Shown here one piece after another: positions 52,543 through 62,020 of a stretch of 64,000 bases of DNA. Position 1 is the first letter of the stretch; each line of letters starts with the position of its first letter. The stretch is from the NCBI GenBank assembly GCA_034676125.1, contig JAUCCO010000002.1:23090-87089 (forward strand). Reading direction: 5' to 3'. The notes under the pieces were generated by a model. It had not been told where the DNA came from. It worked only from the letters and a program-made list of their open reading frames with translations, and made no database searches. The position numbers were made by a program, and so were the translations under genes. Source of the stretch: UBA6183 sp034676125. Its GTDB lineage: Bacteria; Bacteroidota; Bacteroidia; UKL13-3.

Positions 52543-53445
52543 TTAACTTCTGGGATGAAATTGTGTGATTACATCGTGCAAATATGCCCTATCAATGTGG
52601 GTATAAATCTCTGTTGTGGTTATGCTTTCGTGGCCAAGCATTTGTTGTACTGCACGTAAATCGGCACCTGCTTCAACCAAACAAGTAGCAAACGAATGGC
52701 GCATGGTATGAGGTGATATGCTTTTTTTAATGCCAGCTTTTAATGCCAAATCTTTAATAATATAAAATATCATCACGCGGCTTAATCCTTTACCACGAGC
52801 ATTTAAAAATACAGTATCTGTATGTCCGGTTATGGGTGTAATGTGCGAGCGAACTGTTTCTTTGTATAGTGCAATTGCTTTTAATGCAACACTTCCAATG
52901 GGCACTAATCTTTCTTTATTTCCTTTACCTAAAACCCTAATAAATTCGTCAGGGTAAGAGATGTCAGCAAATTTTAAATTTACCAATTCGCTCACCCTTA
53001 ATCCGCAACTAAACATGGTTTCGATAATGGCTTTATTACGCATTCCTTCTGGTTTGCTGTGGTCAATTTCGGCAACCAACATATCAATTTCATGTACAGC
53101 CAATACTTCGGGTAATTTGCGTTTTATTTTAGGTGATTCAAGTAACTCTGCTGGGTTTTTTACTATAATATCCTCCATCAACAAGTACTTATAAAATGCT
53201 TTTATTCCACTTAAAATTCGTGCTTGGCTAGTGGTACTCATGCCCAATTCGGTAACCCAACGTAAAAATTCGCGTAAGGTAACTAGTTTAATTTCGGTGG
53301 GCTGAAGGTTTAAATTATGCGCATCTAAAAACTGGGTAAGTTTTACTAAATCGCGTTCATAAGCTTCGATGCTATTTTTTGATAACGATTTTTCTAATTT
53401 AAGGTAAGCCTTAAATCCTTTGATATACGAGCTCCAGTTAACCAT
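52543..53445 (-). CDS. xerD: Tyrosine recombinase XerD/XerC type
   Basis: 300 residues: an N-terminal core-binding domain (about 1-90) and a catalytic domain with Arg in SCGLRVSELVNLKF, Lys in GKGNKERLVPIG, HTMRHSFATCL (His-x-x-Arg), LGHESITTTEIYTH with the final catalytic Tyr. It resolves chromosome dimers at dif. Length and absence of extra domains favour the housekeeping enzyme rather than a phage integrase. Divergent from aroQ. Confidence 0.92.
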   Translation of the reverse strand: MVNWSSYIKGFKAYLKLEKSLSKNSIEAYERDLVKLTQFLDAHNLNLQPTEIKLVTLREFLRWVTELGMSTTSQARILSGIKAFYKYLLMEDIIVKNPAELLESPKIKRKLPEVLAVHEIDMLVAEIDHSKPEGMRNKAIIETMFSCGLRVSELVNLKFADISYPDEFIRVLGKGNKERLVPIGSVALKAIALYKETVRSHITPITGHTDTVFLNARGKGLSRVMIFYIIKDLALKAGIKKSISPHTMRHSFATCLVEAGADLRAVQQMLGHESITTTEIYTHIDRAYLHDVITQFHPRS

Positions 53446-53456
53446 TTTTACTTCAT

Positions 53457-53464
53457 CAAAGTTA
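53457..53464 (-). promoter_or_regulatory. -7 promoter box TAACTTTG for xerD
   Basis: TAACTTTG on the minus strand, 11 nt from ATG 53445. A nearby CAA (TTG on the minus strand) at 53478-53480 gives only 13 nt spacing, so the -33 element is unclear. Confidence 0.45.
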
Positions 53465-53535
53465 AAAGGTAATTTAACAATGGTTATGGTTATTTATCCT
53501 TAATGCACATGTTGGTTTTATATTTTTATACACTA

Positions 53536-53564
53536 TTGGTTGATGTAAAAATGAAGTATGTTTG
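53536..53564 (+). promoter_or_regulatory. Promoter TTG-N18-TATGTTTG for aroQ
   Basis: TTG 53536-53538, 18 nt, TATGTTTG 53557-53564. It ends 5 nt before ATG 53570 and excludes the ATG at 53558, which lies inside the box. Predicts a leaderless message. Confidence 0.75.
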
Positions 53565-53569
53565 TGTTT

Positions 53570-53989
53570 ATGAATATCATTATTATTAACGGACCTAATT
53601 TAAACTTACTTGGCAAACGTGAGCCCGAAGTATATGGCAACCTTAGTTTTGAAGTTTTTTTTAACCAATTGGTTGAAAGTAACCCGCAAGTTAAATTGAG
53701 TTATTACCAAAGTAATGTAGAAGGGGAGTTGATTAACAAACTACACGAAGTAGGATTTAGTTATGATGGAATTATTATTAATGCTGGTGGTTACACACAT
53801 ACTTCTGTGGCTATTGCCGATGCTATAGCTGCTATTACAACACCAGTAATTGAAGTTCATATTAGTAATATTTTTGCTAGAGAGGAGTATAGACATGTTT
53901 CGCTATTAGGCAAATATTGTAAAGGAAGTATTAGCGGATTTGGTTTAAAAAGTTATCAATTAGCAGTAACTAGTTTTTTGAATGAGTAA
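53570..53989 (+). CDS. aroQ: Type II 3-dehydroquinate dehydratase
   Basis: 139 residues. It dehydrates 3-dehydroquinate in the shikimate pathway as a dodecamer. Motifs: IINGPNLNLLGKREPEVYG with the active-site Tyr, YQSNVEGELINKLHEVG, INAGGYTHTSVAIADAI, VEVHISNIFAREEYRHVSLL with the catalytic His. ATG 53570 gives MNIIIINGPN, the usual start; the alternative ATG four codons upstream falls in the -7 box. Confidence 0.96.
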   Translation: MNIIIINGPNLNLLGKREPEVYGNLSFEVFFNQLVESNPQVKLSYYQSNVEGELINKLHEVGFSYDGIIINAGGYTHTSVAIADAIAAITTPVIEVHISNIFAREEYRHVSLLGKYCKGSISGFGLKSYQLAVTSFLNE

Positions 53990-54020
53990 AAATTAAGTGA
54001 TAAAACTAAAGAACAAAAAG

Positions 54021-54050
54021 GGCGAACCAAAATTTTGGTTCGCCTTTTTT
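54021..54050. terminator. Bidirectional terminator between aroQ and the giant surface gene
   Basis: A perfect 12-bp palindrome GGCGAACCAAAA / TTTTGGTTCGCC flanked by an A5 run on the left and T6 on the right. It serves aroQ on the plus strand and the convergent 1726-residue gene on the minus strand. Confidence 0.85.
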
Positions 54051-54069
54051 ATAAGTTTAAAAGTAATAA

Positions 54070-57000
54070 TTAGTTTGCCTTAACAAATTTACTATTGTAC
54101 ACTTTTTGTCCGTTTTGTACAATGGTTATCATGTATACACCATTGGTTAAATCGGTTGTGTTGTTTAGTTCATATTTATTAAATCCTTTGCTTACATTTA
54201 TAGCTAATATGCTAATTGTTTTACCTGTAATATCAGTAATAATTACATCAGCACCACCACCTTTTAATGTTTCAATTTCAATAGTTAATTTATCCATTAC
54301 CGGGTTAGGATAAATTGAAATTTGTTCAGCTTGCACACCTTCTTGCTTAGCTGTTACAACTTCGCTATAAGTATACGAACCATCAAAATCAACTTGCTTT
54401 AACCTGTAGTAAGCAGTTTTAGTTGCAGTAAAAATGTCTGCATCTTTATAGCTGTATTGTTGAGTTGTTCTGCTATTGCCAGCACCTTTTATAAAGTTAA
54501 TTTCTTCAAAAGTTTTTCCATCAACTGAGCGTTCTAAAGCAAAACCTCTACAATTAATTTCTGTGCCTGTTGCCCAACGTACTATAGCATCTAAATTATT
54601 AGCTTTAGCATTTATGTACAACATGGTAACGGGTAGCGGGTTGTTATTTGCCCCAACCATAATTTGTTTGTTGTAAATAGTTTGTGTTTGCGCAAAAACC
54701 ACTGTTTGTGTACTAAATACAGCACTTGCTGCAGTTGTGTTTGCGGCAGTCCAGCCAGTAGTCTCAGTTATTCCGCGGTTAAATAATTTTAAATCGGAAG
54801 CGCTAACACCTGAGTTTAAATTACCATTTGCAAAGCTAAACTCTAAATTGGTTGATGTACTTGTGCCATTACCATAACGGTATAACATCCAATAAGCAGG
54901 ATGCACTGTTGTTGCGCCACCTGGGTTTGTTATTGGACTAGTACCAATTTGAGCACCTGTAAATTTATGGGCATATACGGTATCAATACCAGAGAACATG
55001 CCAGAGTATACCATACTTAAGCTGGTTGTACCTAATGGATGTGTACCATCATAAAATATGCCTTCGGTACCTACAATTGGTGTGCCTAATGGATATTGAA
55101 TGGCAGACCAAGCTGGGGCAGTGTTACTAAATACAGCAGTGTTACAATTGCCAGAAGCATCAGTAGTAAAGGTAAATCCGGTGCCTTCATCAAAACGGTA
55201 GTAAGCCATTAAATTAGCACTTGATGAATTAGCCAAACGTGTATGCATATTTGCACGAATCTCACTAGCAGTTCTAGCAGTATTCCAAATTTTTAACTCA
55301 TCAATTAAACTTAAAAATGCAGAATTGCCTATACCACTATTACCAACCGTAATATCATAATTAAATGTATCGATGGTTGATGCTGTTAACGTAGTATCAA
55401 ACACAACAGCACCATTAATATATAGATAGAAGTTAGTGCCATTAAATGTTGCAGCAACATGGTTTATTCCAGCAGGAACAATAGATGTAGAAGTAAACTG
55501 ATGTAAACCACTTGTTGTTTTAATGAAGAAATCTAAATAATGAAAATCATTAATAGCCATACTGTACTGTATATTTCCAATTGATGAATCTTTTGAAATA
55601 ATTGTACGGTAAGCAGCACTTGTATTTCTATTAACCCAAGCTTCGATTGTTAAACCAGTTGTTGAATTAAAACTTGGTGTGTTTTTTACTTTTAATGAAG
55701 TATTGTTATTAAACTGAATGGCATTTACTGAAGCATTTCCAAGGTTAATATTAGTAACATTAAATGTATATACTAAAGTGTCATTTGATGGGTCGCCATC
55801 ACTTGTTAAAGCGGTCCATACTTTTAAAGTATAAACACCAGCTACTGTTGGGTTAAATGTGCTTGTAAATGTTGCAATATCACTGTTGTTAATTCCTAAA
55901 AAAGAAACAGTTGCAGTTCCATTATAACTAGCTGGCCCTGCAATTGCCATAACCACTGGTACATTGTTTTGAGCACTTGTGCCAAAGTTTTTAATAGTAA
56001 CGGAAGGATTAAAAGCAGCACTTCCTAATATAATAGAGCGACAAGGAGCTGAAACAGCAATTACACCTGCATCATTTTGTCCATCAACAATACGAATATT
56101 GTCCATGTCAACAACTACTTCATTTGTAGTACCAAACCACTCGTAATCAATTTTAACAATTACATCATTACCAACAAATGAACCAAGTGGAAACGAATAA
56201 GCATTGTAATTTGCAGATGAAACATGGTTAACGCCATTTATAAAATCAACTTGATTAAATGTATTACCACAATCTGTTGATACCATTATTTTAATGCTAT
56301 CTGTGTTAATTAATGTTGCTGCAGTTCCGCCAAGGTTGTTTAGTATACGGTAATCAAATTTTAAAACGCTATTGGCTGTAATACCACTTATACGAGGTGT
56401 TTGTACAAATGCATTGGCTGCAAATGGACTACTGTTATCAATTAAAACACGTATTGAGTTACTGTTATTTGTACCATTATTGGTGCTAATAGTAAACCTA
56501 TTGGTGGTAAATGTAGTAGGGAAAGTTGCCGCATTAAAGTTTTGTACAACAGGTGCAGTTAGTGCTGCCGAAACTATCCTGGTCATTGGAGGCAAAGTAT
56601 CATTTATGGCATTTGCATCAACACCAAATTTACTCCACGCGGTAAATGTGTATGTACCTACCGAGTCGAAATTAAATGCAGGAAATACGGTAACGTTTAA
56701 TTTGCTTGCAGGTGCTAATGAATTATTGATAACATAGATTGGTCCAAATGGTATAGTATTACCCGATGGTTTGATAACTTTACCATAAACAGTTAACGTA
56801 TCTGAATAAAAGCTTTGGTATAATAAGCCTAAATTTTCTACTTCAAATGTTACAGCTTGTGTACCTGTGTTTACACAACCACTTGCTGGTTCATATAATC
56901 CAGTTACTCCTAAATCATCATTAATGGCCAATCGTGGCTCAATCATAAACCTAAACTGATTTGCTGGATTTACTGCAAAATCATTCCATGCTGTAGTAAT

Positions 57001-59250
57001 ATAACCTGTACCCTGACGGAAGTAAAATGTTTGATTTCTGATAGGGTTTTCGTTTTGATATGCAAAGCCAATATTGTTAGCAGAAGTTTGACGAACACCA
57101 ATATAAAACGAGCCATTAACTGTTATGGATGGTATTGATAAATTGAATACACCATTAACGGTATTTTGCACTGCCGATTCCCATAATGGGTTCATCTTTG
57201 GACCAAGGTTAGCACCAGAATCTTCGTAAATTACTACTTGAAATGGAAACGGACCATTAAAGAATGCATTGGTAAAATTTACATTTACTTGGTTTACAAA
57301 GTTTGCATAAGGAGTATAAAATTTAGCTACTATTTCGCCTTCAGGGTTTGTTCCAACATTACCTAATTGTGGTAAAAATGGCCTGCTGTAACTTAAAGCA
57401 TTTAATGTGTTTTCTCTAACCCAAAGCGAAGTATCGTTAATGGGTTTTTGATCGGCATTGGGATATGCAATTAAAGTATCGTAACCCAATGTATAAGGAG
57501 TGTAAGGAATCATGCTAACTATTTGCTCGCCACCAAGTGGTAGCGACACATTAACTGAACCTAAATAACCACTTAACGAACTGTTTAAATGAATAGGTTC
57601 ATTAACTACGGGTGATGCACCTAGATTACGAACCAATACCCTTACCGTATCTGTTGTACCAATTGGAATTTTGCCATAGGTATATAAAATTACCGTTTGC
57701 AAATCAAAAGTATCAACTGGATTCATGGCTTCGTATGCACCACGGTATGGGCGGCTAGCGTTTCTTAAATTACCATAATAATCAGTAGGTACATTTACAT
57801 TTGTACCAGCTAATTTTCCACCCGATGTATTTGGGCCATTTAAATTTACACTTGGCTCTACCGTGTTGTTAAAATCTATTAACCCAAATGATGAATTTTG
57901 CTCATTAGGTGCAGCAGCAGTTTTGTATGTACCAATTGTACCATGAAAAGTACCAATCCAGGCAGTTAAAAAATTTGGTCCACCATAGTAAGTATTATAA
58001 TCAATTACATTAGTACCAGTGACAGGTGTGTTATAAAATGCAGCAACATGTTGGTTTGCAGATCCAGTACGTGTGTTTATTGATATGTTATTACGGCTAG
58101 TGAATGTGGTTGATACATTTGAATTAGCCTTGTATATTCCTATACTAGTTGGTTGGCCATTAGCGGTAACATGATTTCCTCCAATACGAATTGTATTGTG
58201 TTCTAAAACCACAGTCGTTTGTCCAGCACCTGCAAAGAAAAAGCCACGAATAGCTTGACTTAAAGTATTGGGAAAAGTAGAAGATCCTAATGATAAACTA
58301 TTATTAGTAACATTTAATGTACCGCATGTAGTTGCTGGCGAAAATATAATACCTTGTAGAATATTTGCAGCTGAGGTGTTTATATTATATACCCTGTTTT
58401 TGGTTACTGTTACTGTTGCAGTTGGTTCAAATACAGTTATGTTTAAAAATTGGTATCCTCCTGTTGTTGTAGCAATACTATGCGTACAATCGTTTGAGTC
58501 GATTACCATATTTCCAACACCACTAGTTAATTTAATAGCCGCAGATTTTTGGTTGATTAATAAGGTTTTTGCAATAGTTATTAAACCATTTGCGGCACCG
58601 TTGGTTCCAGCTACTTCAATACCAAAGTTGCCTCCGTTTATTACGGAATTTTCAATAACATTATTTGCATTTAAGCCAGTTAAAAATTTAATAGGATGGC
58701 TAAGTACCGCTCCTATTGCACCGTTAAAAATAGTTGAATAACGAATGGTGTTATTAGATGCTCCATTTGTAAAAACTATATTATGAGATGCAGCAACATT
58801 TGCAGTTTGGTTAAATGAAAGCAAATTTGAGGTTCCCATTGATAGTGGTCTGCCATCAATGGTAACATTATCTGCACCATTTAAAGTTAATAATGTGTTT
58901 GCCGTAAAAGTTGCATTTATTACCTTAATTGCCGTGGCCGTGTCAGCTGGGTTTATCATAATTGAAGTGTATGATGCACCTGCTATGTTACCACTTTCTA
59001 ATATATTAATGGCAGCAGCTTCTGTTGTGTTAGCATACACTTTTAAACTAATAACTCCAGTATGTGTACCGTTGTTAATGTTATCAATTGCTGCTTTTAG
59101 CGTTGTGTAATTGGCACTTGTGGACGAGCCAGTTGAGGAGGTTAGGGTGATTTGCGCTTTTGTTGGGCTTAGCCAAAAAAGCAATGTAAAAACAAGCAGT
59201 CCTAATTGCTTAAAATTTAATTGTTTGTGGGATTTGTAAGGTTGTTCCAT
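54070..59250 (-). CDS. 1726-residue T9SS surface protein with LamG and beta-helix regions
   Basis: Signal peptide (LGLLVFTLLFWLSPTKAQ), then a right-handed beta-helix-like part (about 60-490, NNVTIDGRPLSMGTSN and many N-rich turns), several CARDB/Ig-like beta domains (about 520-1170), a LamG/concanavalin-like domain (about 1175-1360, GLTIEAWVNRNTSAAYRTII, LIDELKIWNTARTASEIRAN, YYRFDEGTGF), a further region, and a C-terminal type A sorting domain (about 1640-1726, ISIYPNPVMDKLTIEIE, TDLTNGVYMITIVQNGQKVY). A cell-surface adhesin or polysaccharide-binding protein is the likely class. It shares a terminator with aroQ and shows no partner genes. Confidence 0.87.
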   Translation of the reverse strand: MEQPYKSHKQLNFKQLGLLVFTLLFWLSPTKAQITLTSSTGSSTSANYTTLKAAIDNINNGTHTGVISLKVYANTTEAAAINILESGNIAGASYTSIMINPADTATAIKVINATFTANTLLTLNGADNVTIDGRPLSMGTSNLLSFNQTANVAASHNIVFTNGASNNTIRYSTIFNGAIGAVLSHPIKFLTGLNANNVIENSVINGGNFGIEVAGTNGAANGLITIAKTLLINQKSAAIKLTSGVGNMVIDSNDCTHSIATTTGGYQFLNITVFEPTATVTVTKNRVYNINTSAANILQGIIFSPATTCGTLNVTNNSLSLGSSTFPNTLSQAIRGFFFAGAGQTTVVLEHNTIRIGGNHVTANGQPTSIGIYKANSNVSTTFTSRNNISINTRTGSANQHVAAFYNTPVTGTNVIDYNTYYGGPNFLTAWIGTFHGTIGTYKTAAAPNEQNSSFGLIDFNNTVEPSVNLNGPNTSGGKLAGTNVNVPTDYYGNLRNASRPYRGAYEAMNPVDTFDLQTVILYTYGKIPIGTTDTVRVLVRNLGASPVVNEPIHLNSSLSGYLGSVNVSLPLGGEQIVSMIPYTPYTLGYDTLIAYPNADQKPINDTSLWVRENTLNALSYSRPFLPQLGNVGTNPEGEIVAKFYTPYANFVNQVNVNFTNAFFNGPFPFQVVIYEDSGANLGPKMNPLWESAVQNTVNGVFNLSIPSITVNGSFYIGVRQTSANNIGFAYQNENPIRNQTFYFRQGTGYITTAWNDFAVNPANQFRFMIEPRLAINDDLGVTGLYEPASGCVNTGTQAVTFEVENLGLLYQSFYSDTLTVYGKVIKPSGNTIPFGPIYVINNSLAPASKLNVTVFPAFNFDSVGTYTFTAWSKFGVDANAINDTLPPMTRIVSAALTAPVVQNFNAATFPTTFTTNRFTISTNNGTNNSNSIRVLIDNSSPFAANAFVQTPRISGITANSVLKFDYRILNNLGGTAATLINTDSIKIMVSTDCGNTFNQVDFINGVNHVSSANYNAYSFPLGSFVGNDVIVKIDYEWFGTTNEVVVDMDNIRIVDGQNDAGVIAVSAPCRSIILGSAAFNPSVTIKNFGTSAQNNVPVVMAIAGPASYNGTATVSFLGINNSDIATFTSTFNPTVAGVYTLKVWTALTSDGDPSNDTLVYTFNVTNINLGNASVNAIQFNNNTSLKVKNTPSFNSTTGLTIEAWVNRNTSAAYRTIISKDSSIGNIQYSMAINDFHYLDFFIKTTSGLHQFTSTSIVPAGINHVAATFNGTNFYLYINGAVVFDTTLTASTIDTFNYDITVGNSGIGNSAFLSLIDELKIWNTARTASEIRANMHTRLANSSSANLMAYYRFDEGTGFTFTTDASGNCNTAVFSNTAPAWSAIQYPLGTPIVGTEGIFYDGTHPLGTTSLSMVYSGMFSGIDTVYAHKFTGAQIGTSPITNPGGATTVHPAYWMLYRYGNGTSTSTNLEFSFANGNLNSGVSASDLKLFNRGITETTGWTAANTTAASAVFSTQTVVFAQTQTIYNKQIMVGANNNPLPVTMLYINAKANNLDAIVRWATGTEINCRGFALERSVDGKTFEEINFIKGAGNSRTTQQYSYKDADIFTATKTAYYRLKQVDFDGSYTYSEVVTAKQEGVQAEQISIYPNPVMDKLTIEIETLKGGGADVIITDITGKTISILAINVSKGFNKYELNNTTDLTNGVYMITIVQNGQKVYNSKFVKAN

Positions 59251-59454
59251 GTTATTAATAATTTAAATGATTTGGTAAGATATAGATTCTTAATTAAAAA
59301 AAACAATGACCCAATATATTGCCAACAGTTTACCCTTTTATTTCTGCATTATTTACAGCAAAATTGGCACTTACAACGTAGTTAAAAAATAATTAAAATT
59401 AAGAAGATCTTAAAGATGAATAGGTAATTCTGATAACTTCAAGAGGGTTAATGG

Positions 59455-61218
59455 TTAAATTATCTCCATCTTTTTTAATAAAAAAGTAGCATTGGTACTT
59501 TGTGCAACACCTGTTTTTATTTTGTAATCAAACACTAAGTTGTTATTAATGATGGTACTTTCAAACGAGAAGTTATTTACTTGGTTTGGAAATTCTTCGG
59601 CCAGTTTTCCTAAAGCTAAATCGTGGGTAGCAATAAATGAAACACAAGGTTTGGTTACCAATTTATTAATAATGGCAATAGAGCCTTCTAGTTTTTCTTT
59701 TGAGTTTGTGCCTCGCAACATTTCATCAATAAAAAGTAATGCTGGTAAGTCGTTTTGGTCTACTTCATCCATAATGGTTTTTAAACGCTTTAGCTCGGCA
59801 TAAAAATAAGACGTATCACTTTGTAATGAATCAACAATGCGCATTGAGCTAAGTAATTTAATTACACTAAAATCCATGCTGTTTGCATTTACTGGCAAGC
59901 CAATCATTCCATTTAAAATGGATACACCAACAGTACGCAAAAAGGTGCTTTTACCCGACATGTTTGAACCCGTTATAATAAATACTTTTTGTTGTGCATT
60001 AAACTCAAAACTGTTCGATACATTTTTTTCATCATCAATTAATGGATGGGCCAATTGTGTGGCTTTAAAAGTTAAAGGTTGGCTTGATAAAACAGGATAA
60101 ACATATTTTGGGTGTTTGTATGCATAAGTAGCTAAACTAACAAATGCTTCAAATTGTGCATTTACTTGCATCCAATTTTGTAGTTGTAGGCCATGTTGTT
60201 TTTTCCATTTTTCTATGTGCCACAAACAATACACATCAAACACAAACAAACTGTTTAAAATTGGGCCAAGCATGGTATTTAAGCGCTGGTCGAAAGTATT
60301 TAGTAACTTGGTTAAAGCATTAATGGCAATGGTAGATTGCACATAATTTTGTTGCAATTGTTGTAAGTTTTGTGCAGTAAAATTTTGTGTGCTAATTAAG
60401 TCGTTAATTTTAACAAACTGATCAAACTGACTGCGTTGTTTGCCACCAATGGTTTGTGTTTTGTTACTGTATTTTAATAACGAACCCACCCAAAGCCAAT
60501 TGCTTAAAACAGCCAGAATAAGTAATCCCCAATAACCAAAAGTTGCTGCTGCAAAAATGCCACCAATACTTGCCGCAATTACCAACCATATTAACCAAAT
60601 TTTATAGCCTTTATTTATTACTCTTGTGGGTTGTTTTATCCAGGCATCATAAGCTAAAATTTGTTCTTGAGTGTGTGTAGCTAAAGTACTGTATGTGCGG
60701 TATTGTAGTAAAAATTCAGGGTTGGTACTTAATTCTTTTATGGCTTGTTGTTGTTGTAAAACTTGTTGGTTTGTTACAGCAGGTTTTAATAACATTTGGG
60801 CCAATTTATTTTGACTTAAAAAGTTTGTAGTGCGGTTTATTTTATGATACATAGAACCTTCTCCAAGCACATCTAAATCTTGTGCAAATGGATGTTCAGC
60901 ACTTGAATATTCGACACCATTAAATGGGCTAAAAAAAGCTTGGGTTTCTTGCTCGCAAATTTGTTGAATGGTTTTGTGGTAATTTAGTTTTTTATTAGCT
61001 TTGGTATGTAACTTCATCAACCCTAAAAAAACAATTAAAACAACAATAACCGCCCACCACAACAATATGTTGCTTAATGCATAATAGGCTAAAAACAACA
61101 TCAAAATAAAAACAGCCAAACGTGATACCGTTAGCCAGTTTATTTGTTTTTGTATAGCAGTTGATAAGGTTTTAGCTTGTTGTAAATTGGTTTCAAAAAA
61201 TTGTGCGAAAGGCTGCAT
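59455..61218 (-). CDS. Membrane-anchored MutS-like ATPase
   Basis: 587 residues: two N-terminal membrane helices (about 25-65), a lever-like helical middle with a second hydrophobic pair (about 205-250), and a C-terminal MutS domain V. Walker A is ITGSNMSGKSTFLRTVG with the P-loop Lys about 423; Walker B is LPALLFIDEMLRGTNSKE, followed by FIATHDLALGKLAEEF. It lacks the mismatch-recognition domain I, so it is not a repair MutS but one of the membrane-bound MutS-related ATPases common in Bacteroidota, whose function is unknown. Confidence 0.85.
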   Translation of the reverse strand: MQPFAQFFETNLQQAKTLSTAIQKQINWLTVSRLAVFILMLFLAYYALSNILLWWAVIVVLIVFLGLMKLHTKANKKLNYHKTIQQICEQETQAFFSPFNGVEYSSAEHPFAQDLDVLGEGSMYHKINRTTNFLSQNKLAQMLLKPAVTNQQVLQQQQAIKELSTNPEFLLQYRTYSTLATHTQEQILAYDAWIKQPTRVINKGYKIWLIWLVIAASIGGIFAAATFGYWGLLILAVLSNWLWVGSLLKYSNKTQTIGGKQRSQFDQFVKINDLISTQNFTAQNLQQLQQNYVQSTIAINALTKLLNTFDQRLNTMLGPILNSLFVFDVYCLWHIEKWKKQHGLQLQNWMQVNAQFEAFVSLATYAYKHPKYVYPVLSSQPLTFKATQLAHPLIDDEKNVSNSFEFNAQQKVFIITGSNMSGKSTFLRTVGVSILNGMIGLPVNANSMDFSVIKLLSSMRIVDSLQSDTSYFYAELKRLKTIMDEVDQNDLPALLFIDEMLRGTNSKEKLEGSIAIINKLVTKPCVSFIATHDLALGKLAEEFPNQVNNFSFESTIINNNLVFDYKIKTGVAQSTNATFLLKKMEII

Positions 61219-61256
61219 TATTGCAATAAATTATGTTAAAACGGTAAGGCAAAAAA

Positions 61257-61290
61257 ATACCTATACAACAATTTACTGCTGTATAGGTAT
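61257..61290 (-). terminator. Terminator of the epimerase-TPR lipoprotein operon
   Basis: A perfect 11-bp stem ATACCTATACA / TGTATAGGTAT with a 12-nt loop, followed on the minus strand by a T7 run. It separates this operon from the MutS-like gene. Confidence 0.85.
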
Positions 61291-61309
61291 GGTTATATTT
61301 TAAATTGAA

Positions 61310-62020
61310 TTAACGCTGTTGTTGTTGTTGAGCACCTTGAATTAACTGTTGTAAGTTTCTACGTGCCATTACAAAATCAGGGAAAATTTGAATTGCTTTT
61401 TGGTATGCCTCGCCAGCTTTTTGGTATTTTTGGGTTTGTATGTATAAGTAACCTTTCATATTCCAGCAAGCAGCTACAATTGGCACACGTTGGCTTTGTC
61501 CTTGGTCAATAAAAATATCAACGCTATCTGTTGTGTTTTTATATTTTTCCATCATTTCGTTAATGCTTTTTGTGGCAGCATCAAACTCGCCAGTAACTAA
61601 TTGTACTGATGTAATTTTGTACATGTATTCTGCCTTGCCAGTTTTAGCATACAGGCTTTTTGCCAATGCAAATAATTCATCAGCTTTACCTAATTGCTCT
61701 AAACAAAGCATTTTGTATTTTGCATATTCTTCATCTTCTGGATGACGTTTTAAAGCGGCTTCGGTAGTTGTATAACAAGCTTCAATATTTTGAATAGCTA
61801 AGTACATACTTGGCAACGAATCGCGCAAACTGTTTGTGCTATCTTCTGCTAATATTAATTGCGCTGCAGTAATTGCCGTTGGAATATCCTTTAAATCGTA
61901 ACTGGTTTTGTATAATTTTTGAAGTTTTTCTAACGAAGCATTGCCAGCAGGAGCATTGTTGGTGTTACATGCAGTTAAAGTTAATGTGGCCGCAATTGCG
62001 GTGGTAATTAAAAATTTCAT
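61310..62020 (-). CDS. TPR lipoprotein
   Basis: 236 residues: a lipoprotein signal (Cys18 in LTLTAC), then tetratricopeptide-like helices (about 30-225), for example AYQKAIQIFPDFVMARRNLQ near the end, and a Gln-rich tail. No known partner. Its ATG overlaps the epimerase stop by 4 nt (ATGA), so the two are co-translated. Confidence 0.82.
   Translation of the reverse strand: MKFLITTAIAATLTLTACNTNNAPAGNASLEKLQKLYKTSYDLKDIPTAITAAQLILAEDSTNSLRDSLPSMYLAIQNIEACYTTTEAALKRHPEDEEYAKYKMLCLEQLGKADELFALAKSLYAKTGKAEYMYKITSVQLVTGEFDAATKSINEMMEKYKNTTDSVDIFIDQGQSQRVPIVAACWNMKGYLYIQTQKYQKAGEAYQKAIQIFPDFVMARRNLQQLIQGAQQQQQR

Noticed and set aside
52543..53445. Tyrosine recombinase as a mark of a mobile island
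   Set aside because: Size, domain layout and neighbours (aroQ, gcvT) fit the housekeeping XerD; no att repeats or phage genes are nearby.
58268..58741. A 157-codon open frame antisense to the giant surface gene
   Set aside because: Entirely within the beta-helix coding region of the real gene; hydrophobic low-complexity translation typical of a shadow frame.
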